Shown: positions 42,546 through 55,008 of the stretch, piece after piece | How positions within the stretch are numbered: the first letter of the stretch is position 1 | Layout: each line of letters opens with the position of its first letter | NCBI GenBank assembly: GCA_021234155.1 | Contig: JAJEKV010000057.1 | Span: 2,695,821-2,759,820, forward strand | Reading direction: 5' to 3' | From: Isoetes taiwanensis | Taxonomy: Eukaryota > Streptophyta > Lycopodiopsida > Isoetales > Isoetaceae | DNA: 64,000 nucleotides | Translations under genes and position numbers: made by a program | Notes under the pieces: generated by a model | The model's database searches: none | What the model saw: only the letters and a program-made list of their open reading frames with translations | What the model was told of the DNA's origin: nothing

Positions 42546-45500
42546 TTTTTTTTTATTGAAGGCATTGTATATATTAATAATATAATATATGAGTACAAAA
42601 GATTATGTATGCAGAATATATAAGCGTGCATACAAGAGTCATATTTTTAAACCAGAAAATAGTGTCCATGAGGACATTAACCATTCTGAAAAAATTCCAT
42701 CATCCCTTGCTCACTTGTCTTTGTCCTTTCGACCTACACCTCTTGTAATAGAGCAAAAGGCACAGTATAGGCAGTTGCAATTCTAAACCTTGTCCGGATT
42801 GAAATGGCCTTTATGATCCACTGCTTCACAAATCAAAAGTCTTCTAGCATCCAAATTCTGGATACAGGAGCAGTCACAATGGCAATGATCTCCATGATAC
42901 ACCATAGGATTGGCTCCAAATTGATCCAGCCACATAGAATTAATCATGAGGTTGATTCGATCCACTTCAACTTCTTCTATTCCAATAATATATTACCTGA
43001 AAGTACAACAGAAGAATTGGTAAGTTAATGAAATACTTCAGTGATCCAATGAATATCATATTTGGAATGTTTGATCACAGCCCAGGGCCAAATGATTTCT
43101 TGGTCAAAAATGATTGCATTTCTTGCTTTCCACATCCTCCAAAGCAGAATATAAATTCTCCAATCCCTGAGATTATGGGGAAACAAGATGTCAACTAAAG
43201 GAGTCCTAGAGAGGTTAGGGATGTTAAATTCATCAGCAGCCAACTCTAGGACCCATTCAGACCAAAGGCAATTTTTAAAGAGATGATCTTCATCTTCAGC
43301 TTCCTGTAAACATCTCTCACACAGGTTAGAAGCAGCCATATTTAACATATATCTCTTGGAATTGGTAGCCAAGGCTTATGCCAAAGCCGCCAAATAAAAG
43401 CCTTAATTTTGGGATTAATGGGGGATTTCCACATGAATTTCAGATTAGCAGACCACGTTACTATAGAAATATCCCATTTGGTGTGCAGAGTCAAAATGTA
43501 ACCCCTTGTCAAATAACTATAAGCCATATTGGCTTTATACCCAGGGTTACCATTTATATGCCACTGAGTCTCCTGATTATGACAGACCTCCTGACTGATA
43601 CAAAGCTTAATTGCTTGATATAGCCTCTCATTTTCTTCATCCAAATCAGCTAAATCAGAATTATGAAACTCAATAAATCTAGCATCATTAAACAGATGAG
43701 AGATATGAGTGATGCCTCTGTTCGTCCATTTCCTGCACCGAATAGGAAAGTTCATAGCAAGATACATATTAGGATTATTGAGAATCAAAGAAGGATTCCA
43801 AAAGATGGATTGATCTCTAGACAGACCCTCCTTCCAATTATACATCCTATAAACAGCCTTCCAGACTTTTATCCATTTTTTAATAATCCTAGGAATATTG
43901 GGACTTTAAAGTCAAAAAACCGACTGTCAGGGAGCTCCATATTGACATTTCTCCATCCAAAAGGTCTGCATTTGGATAAATAATACCTAATCAAGCTAGA
44001 AACAGGATGATTGATTCTATTATGCCCTGCTCTAAAAATATATTTGGCAGCCAGGGCCAATCCCTGTTTCTCAATATCAAGAATACCCAAACCCCCATTA
44101 ATCTTCTTCTTCATGCATTCCTTCATAGAAACAGGGATCCAAGTTCTGCTACTCCCTCCATTAGCAATAGATCTACCTAAAATATCTTGAAGCTTGGAGG
44201 TAACTTTCTTAGGGGCCATAAGGATAGACGACTGATACACATAAGAAGAAGAAATCACAGAATTGGCTAGAATAGCTCTTCCATTCTTAGATAAAAACTT
44301 ACTGTTGAGCAAATCAGCTTTTCTATTGAACTTGTCAATGATGTCATTCCAAAGCTCACTAGCATTAATTCTCAAAGCAAAAGGAATACCCAAAATTTTA
44401 GACTTAGTATTTGGAGAGATATACTCACAGCCAAGAGTTTGAGCAGTTCTCTGCCCAATTACCTGGTTACTTGCAATCAGCTTAGACTTGGTAGGATTGA
44501 TCTTACATCCAGAAGTGTTCCCAAAAAGTTGGAGCAGATCCCGAATGTTGTTGATTGATGCCTCCTCCATGTTGATGAATAAAAAAGTGTCATCTGCAAA
44601 ATGGACATTGAGAATCTTAATCTCCTCTCTCTCAATTTGAACCTTAATATCCTCTTGCTGATCGGGGGGGAGGATTGAAGCTGGGATCTCAAATCCTGTA
44701 AGTGCTGCTTGTCTTGGGTATGAATCTGCTTTCCCCAAATCTTGAGCCAATTCTTGATGCTCTTAGAAGTGTGAACCCACTAGTCCATCCAACCAAACTG
44801 ACCGCGTGGTCTAGGAATTCTGCCATAAATCTGCTCAAACTCATTAAGAAAATTATCCTGCTCAAGAATGGAGACATGCAACTTGAAGTAAGAGTTTCTC
44901 TTGGCATTCTTAGAGCTACCTCTAATCTCAAGTAGCTGGGTGAAAGCATGATATGGTGTACCACTTTTGGAACCCTCAAAAGCACCTTCACTGGGTACTT
45001 TTAGAACTGGTACTTTCTGTTTTTTCTTCTCATTAAAATCAATTCAAAACTTTGGAATTGAAGGTCAATAACATGTCAATCTATAGTATTAAAGGATAAC
45101 AATACTATTAGAGACTAAAATTAATAAATCAACTCTCAAACTTATTGTTTATTGAGACATTTATGCAAGTTCGCAGTACCTAGTGTTGGGTACCTTTTTG
45201 GGTAGTTTTGCACTCCCTAAAAAGAACTTTAGATGGTACACCCTAGCATGCTTTTACCAGCTGTGGGAAATGATCAGAAATGGTGTAGCCATTTAGATTT
45301 GAGACCCTTCCACAAAAATGCCAAATGTTCTCACTTACATAAAACCTATCATGGAGGCAATAAATAAGATCATGTCGGAATTAAATGGCCCCAAGAGTTA
45401 GCTTCCTGATTACTAAGAGGCCTGAAATTAGTATTCCTCATGTACTCGTGGGTAACCATGTTAAAATCTCCTGCCATAATGCATTCATCATATGGAATGT

Positions 45501-46623
45501 TAGCGAGGCTATTCTTAATAGTATTCCACATGTAGCTTCTCTCTCCTGGCTGGTGTTGAGCATAAACATTCACAAAAGCAAATCTCTTAACTCCAATATC
45601 ACCATGGAGAATTTGCCATCTGCCACTTCTACTATGCATCATCTGAATGTTAGTAATATTCAAACTATTCCTACATGCAATTGAGATATTTGTAGAACAA
45701 TTATTAGCCCTGATAGCCCAGAGTCTAAAATTAGAAGGCAAGGAACAAGCAATAAGCTTTTCAAAATCATCATCATGAAGTTTGTGTTCCTGAAAGAAAA
45801 TCATGTCAGCATTAATAGAACAAATACAGACTTTTAACCTATCTCGTTTAACATTAGAATTAATGCTCTGGACGTTCCAAGACACACATCTAAAATTAAT
45901 ATCCATAAAAGTTAGTTTTCTTTGAAACCCTTGAGCTTCTTCTAGAAGGCTCAGGGGTTTGTTTTCTGTTCTTCTTTTACCTTTGATAATGTATTAACTG
46001 CCAAGAATTTTTCATTTCTTCTCTTTCCAAATCCCTGTCAATAATATACTCGAGGTATCCTGACTCAGAGAAATTGGACTGATCACTGTCAAGCAATATC
46101 TTCAGAATTTTGCTCATACCGAATCAGATTGATAGCATCCAATTCCTTATTTTCCTCAGTAATCAATAATAACTTTACTGTTATTACTCAGTTTGTCCTC
46201 CTGCCCAGTCTAGGGAATACATATGTTAACACGAACAATCACTTTTACAACCTCTTCATTCTGTTTATTGCATTCTCCTTTCTCAAGGACTTTATCTCCA
46301 ACTAGATCTTTCTTTTGAACCCATACTTTCTTAGCTTGGGCAGGGAACATTGGGGCCTTCCCTTTGTTTGGGATATTTTTAGTCTCTCTTTTCTGACCAC
46401 AATCTGGGACTTTAAAATACTTAATGTGCAGAGAAAAAGCATCCTCTCTGGTACCAATATACTTTTCCCAATTGCAGTTAATTTCTTTCATTATACAAAT
46501 TGAGGGAAAGTCAGTTTGAGGGATAGGAATATGAATGACCTCCCCCAAGCAGCTGCCAATTGCCTTGATGAATATGTAGCATAATGACAGGGGGTTTTCT
46601 TTGTGTTTTTGTACGCTTTTCAC
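42546..46623 (-). mobile_element. Decayed LINE (ORF1 tail, endonuclease, RT, zf-RVT)
   Basis: On the minus strand, from high to low coordinates: an ORF1-like end with a basic tail (46623-46210); an AP-type endonuclease (45906-45370; FRCVSWNVQSIN, MIFFQEHKL, FAFVNVYAQH, CIMAGDFNMV); a reverse transcriptase (about 44990-43870; HFADDTFLFIN is the catalytic block, then INPTKSKL, LGIPF, GRAILANSV, GGLGILDIEKQ); and a zinc knuckle (43372-43025; CERCLQEAEDEDHLFKNC, then YILLWRMWKARNAIIF). The 3' end has CAATAAA and an A run (T run at 42546-42554 on the plus strand). The RT N-terminal part is missing between 45370 and 44990, and several frame changes exist. Not functional. No target duplication was found. 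Confidence 0.88.
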
Positions 46624-47104
46624 AAAGGTTTTCCTAAGATTTCATGGCGTATTCGAATGGATGTACTAATGCGTACATCTAGAGTGCACCATTTCTTAGT
46701 CGTTGATTTAGCTTTTTTTTTTCAATGGTCCAACATCCAAAGGCTCACAACAAAAGCCCTCTTTTTATTTTAGTTGCCTTCAGAGTTTTGCATGCAAGCA
46801 TCGTGCCATCATGTTTTAGGGTTATTTTAGGGTTAGAAAGAAAGAAGGCAAGAATCGAAAGCAATGCCATGCTGCAGGGTTCGAACATGCTTCAAGATTC
46901 AACATTCGCTTCAAGAATAGGCTTCAAGATTTCCCTTCCGACCTTCCCTTCGGATTTGTGCTACATTGTCGTCTTTCCAAAATTTGTACCTTGAAATTTG
47001 TACATTTGCTTCAAGAAGACTGAATTTCATCTAATTACAGGGTCTAATGATATGCTTCATATAGCGATTATTTCAACAACGCCATTCCTTTCTTCTATTC
47101 GGAC
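46624..47104. other. Intergenic sequence
   Basis: No gene recognised; repeated CTTCAAGA motifs at 46885-47020. Confidence 0.35.
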
Positions 47105-47400
47105 ATGGAAGACGAAGAACAGCAGGATATGGTCTCTCTTCTGGAATCGACTTCTCTGCTCTCATATTCTGGAGCAGATACGGCTCCCCAACACCTCCTT
47201 TCCGAGCTTCAGGAAGCATTTTTCTCGGATAGACATGGCGGAGTTAAGATCCCTTGGAAAGAACTAGCACAAAGCAGAATACAATTAGGGGACATCGTCA
47301 ATGGCTTGTCCAGCATTATGGAACAGGGGATGGGCTCTGGCGTAACAGCAGGTAGCTACAGCCTTTTTAGCCCCCTTGCATTTCAAACCCTTTTCCGTTG
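47105..47400 (+). other. Protein-like open segment of unknown family
   Basis: An ATG-started frame reads MEDEEQQDMVSLLESTSLLS and continues with helical, acidic text (LLSELQEAFF, PWKELAQSRIQLGDIVNGLS, FSPLAFQTLF). It looks like the start of a real protein or a 5' exon, but after about 47400 it runs into unlike sequence. No family recognised; it is possibly a truncated gene. Confidence 0.3.
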
Positions 47401-47534
47401 TATTAGATGTTCATGCAAGCCAAGGACCAGCATGGTTTTGTATCAAATCGGGGGCTACTTTATCTGGCTCAAAACTGCAGATGTTTACAGTCCGTTGCAG
47501 TTTATGCATCAGATATCACCAGTTCAGCCTCAAG

Positions 47535-48440
47535 TGCTCTCAAATGCTTTTTATGCAGCTGGTTACTAGTCCGTTGAGTGAAGGGTTTCATACATAACGA
47601 CCCCAGCGTGATATTGAGGCTGTAAAGATGAAGTACTCTAGGCCAGGGTTTATTTCAAACAGCAGGAAGATGTTGCTGAAGCGGATCACATCACCTTTGT
47701 GAGCATCCTTGATGGATATGCTGCAAATTCGTCTCTAGCTATAGGTAGACGGGTACATACATGCATTGTAAATTCTGAATTTGGTTCAGATCTGGCCGTC
47801 TGGAATGCCTTGACTAATATGTAGCACTATTATCACAGCATATGTTCAGCATGGACAAAGCACTGAAGCCCTCAAGCTTTTGGATGAAATGCAGCATGAG
47901 GGCTTGATGCCGAATGAAGTTACCATTGGAAGCATGCTTTCTGCTACCAGCTATGTAGGCCAGCTTAATGAGGGATGCCACATGTTTGTGTCCATGAGTA
48001 AAGATTATGGAATCACACCAATGTCAGATCAGTACTGCAACTGCATAATTGATCTGCTCTCAAGAACAGGGCACCAAGATGAGGCAGAAGCCTTAATTTG
48101 CAACATGCCTTTCCCCATGGACGGCCATGCTTGGTTGTCATAGAGCTTCTGCACAGAAAAAGTTGGCAATTTAATAGGTCTAGCACAATGTCTGCTCATT
48201 GTCTTTGGTTGGTAAGAGATAATGGTCTCTTGGTGCAATTTAGCAATTTAGCCTGTATGCTCTTACCTTTTGTGGCACTCAAATGCTTTTTATGCCGCTG
48301 GTTACTAGTCCGGTTACTAGTCCGTTGAGTGAAGGGTTTCACGACCCAACATGATATTGAGGCTGTAGAGATGAAGTACTCTAGGCCTTGACAAAAAGAC
48401 ATTGTAATATCCTTGAGGCCAGGGTTTATTTCAAACAGTT
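47535..48440 (+). repeat. Direct duplication flanking a PPR remnant
   Basis: About 130 bp at 47535-47666 (CTCAAATGCTTTTTATGC, GTTACTAGTCCGTTGAGTG, GTTTATTTCAAACAG) recurs at 48281-48440. The second copy carries a 13-bp internal doubling (GTTACTAGTCCG) and an extra 30-bp insert. Confidence 0.75.
47670..48143 (+). pseudogene. PPR-protein pseudogene fragment
   Basis: Text in two frames: EADHITFVSILDGYAANSS, IGRRVHTCIVNSEFGSDLAV and WNALTNM, then after a stop and frame change QHGQSTEALKLLDEMQHEGL, PNEVTIGSMLSATSYVG, YGITPMSDQYCNCIIDLLSR and GHQDEAEALICNMP. These are the last PPR units of a PLS-class protein. Several repeats between the two parts are missing. It lies between two copies of a 130-bp direct repeat. 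Confidence 0.7.
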
Positions 48441-48654
48441 GGAATGACTTTAAAAGGGTGAAACGAGTGAGATGCACTAAACAGTAAGTCCTTCCCATTC
48501 TAACCTCTTCATACCAACCATCCTCTAGATTCAATTTGTTTGGCTATTTCTGCTAGGCTACCTTCATTTCCAGATTATGTTCAAGACAATTTGAGTGCAT
48601 TGTTACAATGTCGTCATTTTTGGAGCCTATAAATTATGTAATTTAAAATATATC

Positions 48655-49292
48655 AATCATTTTGTACTTTTGTTTTATTTTGTTTTTTTTTTGTCTTTTT
48701 TTTTTTTTTTTTCTTTTGTGGCCCGAAGGGCCAAAAAAATTTTGTAATATAACAACCAACATAACTACTATGAACATTAATTAACACAAACCATTACGTT
48801 AGACATGTTTAAAATTAAATTCCCCCTTAAACCCCCTTTTGTTTGGGTGCATATTCACACGGGGGGTGACATAGGGCAGCGAGAGCCCCTGTAATTATGT
48901 TTTGCACGTACAAAATCAACACCATATAGTATATTGCCTAAAATCTTATAGTATTTTGCAAATCTTGTTATACAGTATAACAAATTCTGTACATCCATAC
49001 CCCACAAACGAGGAACTTTGTGTACGGTGTAGATTAAGGAATAAGGGGTGAATATGCCTATCCAACAGCTCTTGTTGCCCGGAGTCACCCCCCGTGTGAA
49101 TATGCACCCAAACAAAAGGGGGTTTAAGGGGGAATTTAATTTTAAACATGTCTAACGTAATGGTTTGTGTTAATTAATGTTCATAGTAGTTATGTTGGTT
49201 GTTATATTACAAAATTTTTTTGGCCCTTCGGGCCACAAAAGAAAAAAAAAAGACAAAAAAAAAACAAAATAAAACAAAAGTACAAAATGATT
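48655..49292. mobile_element. Foldback element with about 210-bp inverted arms
   Basis: The left arm (48655-48870) and right arm (49084-49292) are reverse complements that differ, as far as I can read, mainly in the length of T/A runs. The loop is 213 bp. Each arm contains GGCCCGAAGGGCC, itself palindromic, a TAATTAACACAAACCATTACG block and a GTCACCCCCCGTGTG inner end. A single related copy is at 23336-23434. No ORF; probably a foldback or MITE-like element, or two copies of one element head to head. Confidence 0.8.
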
Positions 49293-49699
49293 ATGAGTCC
49301 AAAACATAGGGGGCAAATTCGGACAAGAAACCCAGGTTGTGATAGCAATACCAGAGAAATCACCTATGATGTAGAGAGGATTCCATTTCATGATATAAGC
49401 AGGGTAGTTAGCAATGGTAAAAAAAAATTTTGTTAGCGTAATCTTCCTATGGTTACTATCCTTGCAGATAATTTGGTAAGTCCTTGCATCCATTCTTAAA
49501 ATGGAGAAGATAGGAATATTGATGGTTATGTTAATCCAATACTTGACCTCGTTAATCTGAGGGCATTTTAGAGGAAAGTGGATCAGAATACCATTAGAAG
49601 AATATTTAATTCTAGCTTCCTATAGCATAAAGATCCACCAGAGAACCTTTAACATAATCTTTCCTATCCAGATTGTTATAAGTACTGTCCCCATCGAAA

Positions 49700-51060
49700 G
49701 AATTTTAAAGAATATTTTTGAAGGAGGGGGACGTACCATTAATCTTGTCATACTTGCCCATAGTTGGAATTTTGGAACTGAATTTTGAGTCAGATATCTT
49801 TGTTGACAGTTTATCCAGATTGAGGCTGACGACCCTTGTACAGTTAGGACAGGAACATTCACTTGCTTCTCGGGGGTTGAAATATCCGTTGGTTGTCACA
49901 GATCGAGCAGTCTTTGGTGGGGACAAGTTTCTGAACCACTGTATCATGGTCAACTTCAACATTTCTGAGCTCAGCAGCAGCCAGTAAAGAAAGATCCTCT
50001 TTAAATTTCTCTTTGAATCTGATAATTCCATGGTCATCTGCGCTCTTCCAAACTCGAACAAGACGAAAAGAAGCCTTAGATTTCCATTCCAAGAGCTCGA
50101 GCTCCTCTGCCAAATCTTTAGTTGTAAGGAGCAACTCCGACATACTTTTCTTGAAAGCTTGATTCTTCAAGCTACAACAGTCATGTTTGAATGCTCGGAT
50201 TTGATCCTAATCATTTGATACAGCAGCAAATCGAGTTCTTGAAGCTTTTTAATCATATTCCAGACTAAATCTCGTTCACCACAAGGGGGATTCACCTTGA
50301 AATCCCGTATGAACCATCTGAGTTATAAGAAATGGGTTATTTTTTGAGAGCTTTCGTACGAAAATATATGGAAAGGGTGGTTTTTTATCACATTTTGCAA
50401 TATTTTAAGCCTGTAGATTTTCGATATAGGTATTTTTCTAGTTCTTTTGGACCGTATACTATGGGTTTTCTTGATACCCCAGTAACGCAGATGGCATGTC
50501 CATATTGTATATAGGTGAATCCCCCGGGGTTCACCAGCCTTTCCTTCTGCATATTGTCTTTCTAGCCTAAATATCTCCTCTTGACATGCAACAATCAGAC
50601 CTTCTTTCTTGATTTCCATGCATTCAATAGCGGCCTTTTGCTGTTCTCTGATAATATCAAAGGTAACTATGAGTTCTTTCATCTTTATCCAAGCTAAGTC
50701 GCCATCTTGTTCTAGTTTGAGAATGATCTTCCAATCTTTACTTTCTTGGCCAATTGTTTTATGATCTTCCATTTCCTCCAAGAAGCCCTGACCGGAACTT
50801 TCTCCTTTAAATGTGGTCATTTTTGGCCTCATGATGAAACACAAGAATGTCGATTCCTGGGCCTAAGCTAAGATCTTGGCAAGTATAGAGACCGAGGATT
50901 TGACAACACAGCCTGATAACAAAAGGTTCCGATTCCAAAACCAACAAACTATCCAAGAAGGTGTGATTCCTCCGAACTGTCTCAAGAAATCCTGACGAAT
51001 TGAGTCCAATGATGAGGTGCCTTCCTTCTTCAGAGAAAGAAACCACACACAAAATGTCTG
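49700..51060 (-). pseudogene. Unidentified coiled-coil/Cys-rich protein remnant
   Basis: Several minus-strand frames look protein-like: a start region (GRHLIIGLNSSGFLETVRRN, FLDSLLVLESEPFVIRLCC), an acidic helical part (GFLEEMEDHKTIGQESKDW, IIREQQKAAIECMEIKKEG, EEIFRLERQYAEGK), then after a 241-bp insertion ERDLVWNMIKKLQELDLLL, LAEELELLEWKSKASFRLV, FKEKFKEDLSLLAAAEL and a Cys-rich end (DCSICDNQ, then CSCPNCTRVV in another frame) that could bind zinc. At least four frame changes. I do not recognise the family; a mobile-element protein or a broken host gene are both possible. Confidence 0.4.
50285..50525. mobile_element. MITE-like insertion with 13-bp terminal inverted repeats
   Basis: GGGGGATTCACCT at 50285-50297 and AGGTGAATCCCCC at 50513-50525 are perfect inverted repeats 241 bp apart. 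The segment splits the remnant at 49700-51060 between AEGKAGEP and its continuation. It holds no ORF of note; no clear target duplication was read. Confidence 0.55.
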
Positions 51061-53925
51061 ATTCTCTGTTTAGTCAAAAATTGAAAAATCCTACAGAACG
51101 CCTACTTCTACATGTCTGGACTATCAAAATTCTAATGATAAGATGAGCTTGAGGTGACAGATCTATGCCAGGGACCAGGTTCTGGAGAATAGCAGTGGTG
51201 ACCCCTGCCTCATCCATCGAGCCCGTCCCTTTTCCCGAGGCGCCAAGTCGAGCGCCCAGTCATCACCATATTGGGTGAGAATAATGTGGTCTTCATCTGC
51301 TGCTTTTCCTTAGATCTTCAATATTGCTTGATTTTTAAATGTCATATTGCATTGCTTTAGGTCATGGAATCTAAGATTTTTGTGAGTTGTGTGGCTTTAT
51401 AGTCATGCATGTAAGAGAGGACTCCCAGCCCAATCCCAAGGGCCGACGTCACAACTCCATAGGTTGATTAGATTCCACACAAAGAATTATAGCTTTGGAT
51501 TCCTTCAATAAGTGCTGGATTTTGTTGCCATCGTGCCTATTCTAGACTCTTTTATATCATTAATTATTATCTGCATGTTTTCTTTTTGATGTATTTACGT
51601 TGTATTGCAGATCTGTAAAAATCTCGAAGTAGAATATGTAGATAGGCTCAACTCCATAAGAGAATGTTGCAAATCTGATTTGCATAAAGTATATCTTTAG
51701 CTTCTAATAAGACAGCATCTCAGATCAAATATTTTTACCTTTTGAATGTATATGAGTTAGTCAACTGATTCAAATTTTTGTTAAACTGGGCTTAGATGTC
51801 ACCAACAAAAAGATTAGCATTGATATGGCTATTGTACGGTAGATACTCTCCTGCCGCGATCTAGCAGCTCTATGGATTTCAAGAAAAGTGAACTAGAACC
51901 AGGGATAACAAAGTTATTTCATTGCATGTATTCTTGATGTATCAATAGATGCTATTTTGCCAAGCAATGTATGCCACTATTATTTGTCAATTTCGGCAAT
52001 TCATTCCAAGGTGTCATAATGTTCTGCTGGCTTTCACTGCAATTATTTCTCATATATCAATGTCCAGTTTAGTTCATCAAACAAGGCCAGAGTCTCTGGA
52101 AATACATTTGGATTCTTTTTGGCATTCTTTTGTTGGTCTAAGTGGACACCTCTAGAAAACAGAATTGAATATGCTTCAATATGATTTTTATGTTCTTAAC
52201 ATGTTTCTTGCAAGCAGAGATTTATTAGACATATTAGACCTTGGAATACCCCTTTGATGACAATTTGACCCATTATTTATTGGGACGTGCTTCTACTTGC
52301 AAATTAGAATTTGTCTACCAAAGGGAACCCTTGCTATTAAAATGGCCAGAATTCTAGCATTCCATGGATTTATTTCCTTCAACATTCCTATCATGGAGGG
52401 GGAAGGGAGGGGGAATAGTAAATGAGATTAGCACCCTACCTGGAAAGAGAGACCTTATGTTCGTGTAGACCCTGGGTGCTAACCTGGAAAGAGAATAGAA
52501 TAGAATAGAATAGTATAAATTTTTTAACGTCCACGGAGAGAATCCTATGCTTTATTATAAATGTTCATCCAAACGGTGCGTGCACATATGTTCTTAGGAT
52601 GCTCACTGTCCCCTCATAAGTGCAGTGGTCTAGGTTATGGAAAACAAAGATTGTGTGATTTTGACCGTGAATGAAGCCAGTATAAGATCTCCGTCAAGTT
52701 ACGAGGTGTTTGACTTGCTTTGATGCATTTTAGTTGTGACTTTTTGTCTAGAAAGGTAAGTGTTGCAGAACAGTTGGCCGAATCATGAGGAAGTGAGAGC
52801 GCACCATGTCTTCCAGGGCAGCATGGGCGTCGGAAGGAACAAACGGGCACTCCATGAGAAGGCAGGTCTGGAGACCGAAGTCCCCATCATATCAGTGCAT
52901 GCATTCTTAGGCATGTCTTGGTGTTTAAAATGATGCAAGCTAATTTATATTTGTAACTATTATTGCATAGGCTACAACTTTACCACTTAGGCACTACAAC
53001 TTTACCATATTATGAACTCTCACATGCATAGGAACTTTAAGCACACGATGTATATTTTGCAGTTACATATACATTTTCACTGCACTCCACTTGAATACTT
53101 ATTAGATTTGTTATCTTCCACAAAATCTAAACCATACTAAGCACCAACTAATATTTTAGACTTTATGTGCTCCATCATTCACCACACTCTATCCATTCCA
53201 TTATTCCATTCTATTATATTCCAGTGCTTCATGACTAATGTTTGACCTCCCTTTATTCCATTATATCTATGGACTTTGACATAATTACATTTCAACTCTT
53301 TATTCATTTATCATCTATGGTCTTCGTAAACGATAAAATAAAATAAGATCCAATTCAATTCATTCAATTTATTTCACCTACAAACTCCACACATATACCC
53401 ATTCCACATGTCCCTGACTAATGCCCGGCATCGTCGGGCATACGTTTCTGGACAATTATAAAAGGTTGTTTATATTTTTATCTTTGTTGGATGTCTAAGG
53501 TATTTTCAATGACATTTCACACCATTCTTAAGTACCCATCCCTTGGCCCTAGTTTATTATTCCTGCAACATACATACGTTTTTGCAATCTTGCTATTATT
53601 ATTAAAGCTATTCTAGTAGGAAAAAGTGCATCCACAATTGTCTTTGTTAGCAACAACTGTTGCCAACTATTATGAGCAGCCACCTATGCATCCATTGTCT
53701 TCAGTAATATAAGAGTAATATGAAACTTTGCAAATCTGTATCCACCCTTTCATTTGGTTGTATGTTCCCGAGCCTCGTAATCCAAATTTTGAAACCATTG
53801 CTTTGTACTTACTCCAGAACTTTAACAGATATCAAATGCCATGGTATTTCTTGCAATATGTAAGCATGCACCCTAGGTCCAAGCTAACCCAATAGACCCT
53901 AGATTGCAAAGTATTTTTTATAATT
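51061..53925. other. Long intergenic region
   Basis: No gene recognised. A short (AATAG)n run lies at about 52493-52516 next to a repeated CTGGAAAGAGA motif. The rest is AT-rich. Confidence 0.45.
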
Positions 53926-53929
53926 TTAT

Positions 53930-54365
53930 TCCCGCGTTATCCCTACTAATCCTAACTACCCCATTTCTCGTCATCCCCCATTCTTCATTTTTTTAGTAGA
54001 AATCCCCATGTTCTCTATTACTTCCTCATTACCCCTAGTACCACTGACCACCCCATTTCTCCTCATTTTTTACAGAAAATCGCCATGTTCTAAATTGCAA
54101 TCCCCCCATTACTTCATTATTATTCCTACTAACCCTGACCACCCCATTTCTCGTCATCCCCCATTCTTCCTTTTTTTAATAGGAACCCCCATAATTTAAA
54201 TTGCAATCCTCTTATTACTCCCTCATTACCCTTAGTACCCTTGACTACCCCATTTCTCCTCATCCCCCATTCTTCATTTTTTTATAGAAAATCCTCATGT
54301 TCTAAATTGCAATCCCCCCTGTTACTCCCTCAGTACCCCTAACATGGAACTAGAATCCCCTTCTC
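53930..54365. repeat. C/T-rich minisatellite, about four units of 90-110 bp
   Basis: The block (A/T)CCCCATTTCTC(G/C)TCATC begins at about 53958, 54047, 54139 and 54247. Between blocks TTCATTTTTTT, CATGTTCTAAATTGCAATCC and TTACT(C/T)CCTCATTACCC recur. Units differ by substitutions and small indels. Confidence 0.8.
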
Positions 54366-55008
54366 CTCAAGAAATTATCATTTGCTCAATTCCTCATTTC
54401 CAAAAGGGGGTATTTTAAGGAGGGTGTGAAACTAAGACTGACATGATATTCAGTTAGAGTCTTTAGTTAGAGTCTTATGTTGATCGAAACATATGCAAAT
54501 AATCATCTCTATATTTTTTCGTTGCCCTATGGACCTCATGGCCTTTAATAAGGCGCGACTTAAAATCAGCCAATCGATCTCTTTATATCGACAATTTTGC
54601 TGGTTCGTGCATACCAAAGCAACATTTGAATAGCGTAGCTTTTTACGACCGTTTGGTAGAAACAACTAGTCAAGGGCATCATGTCACCCAATTGCCTTTG
54701 TATTTAATTTGTCCACAATTATGACCCGTTATTACTTGTACTATAGTCAAATTTACAACTTTTATTTATATCTGAGTCAGTAAAGCATCGAATTTTATTA
54801 CCGTAACTATAAGTTGTTTATTGATGTTAATATTCCGACGTCTTTTAAAAAATGGCACCTTCAACTGTTGCAATCTTAGCGAATTATGTTTCTCTTCCAT
54901 TGTAAAATTCTAGTTTTTTATGTCCACTTTCTCAGAATGCCAGAAAAATGCTTCTGGTATTACACTGCTCCTCTGTAAGAGTACTTGGTCATTTGTTGTT
55001 TTAGCCTT
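54366..55008. other. Intergenic sequence, 3' flank of the PPR gene
   Basis: No gene recognised. Confidence 0.4.

Noticed and set aside
46861-46900. GGGTTCGAA resembling a tRNA T-loop
   Set aside because: No acceptor, D-arm or anticodon stem can be formed around it.
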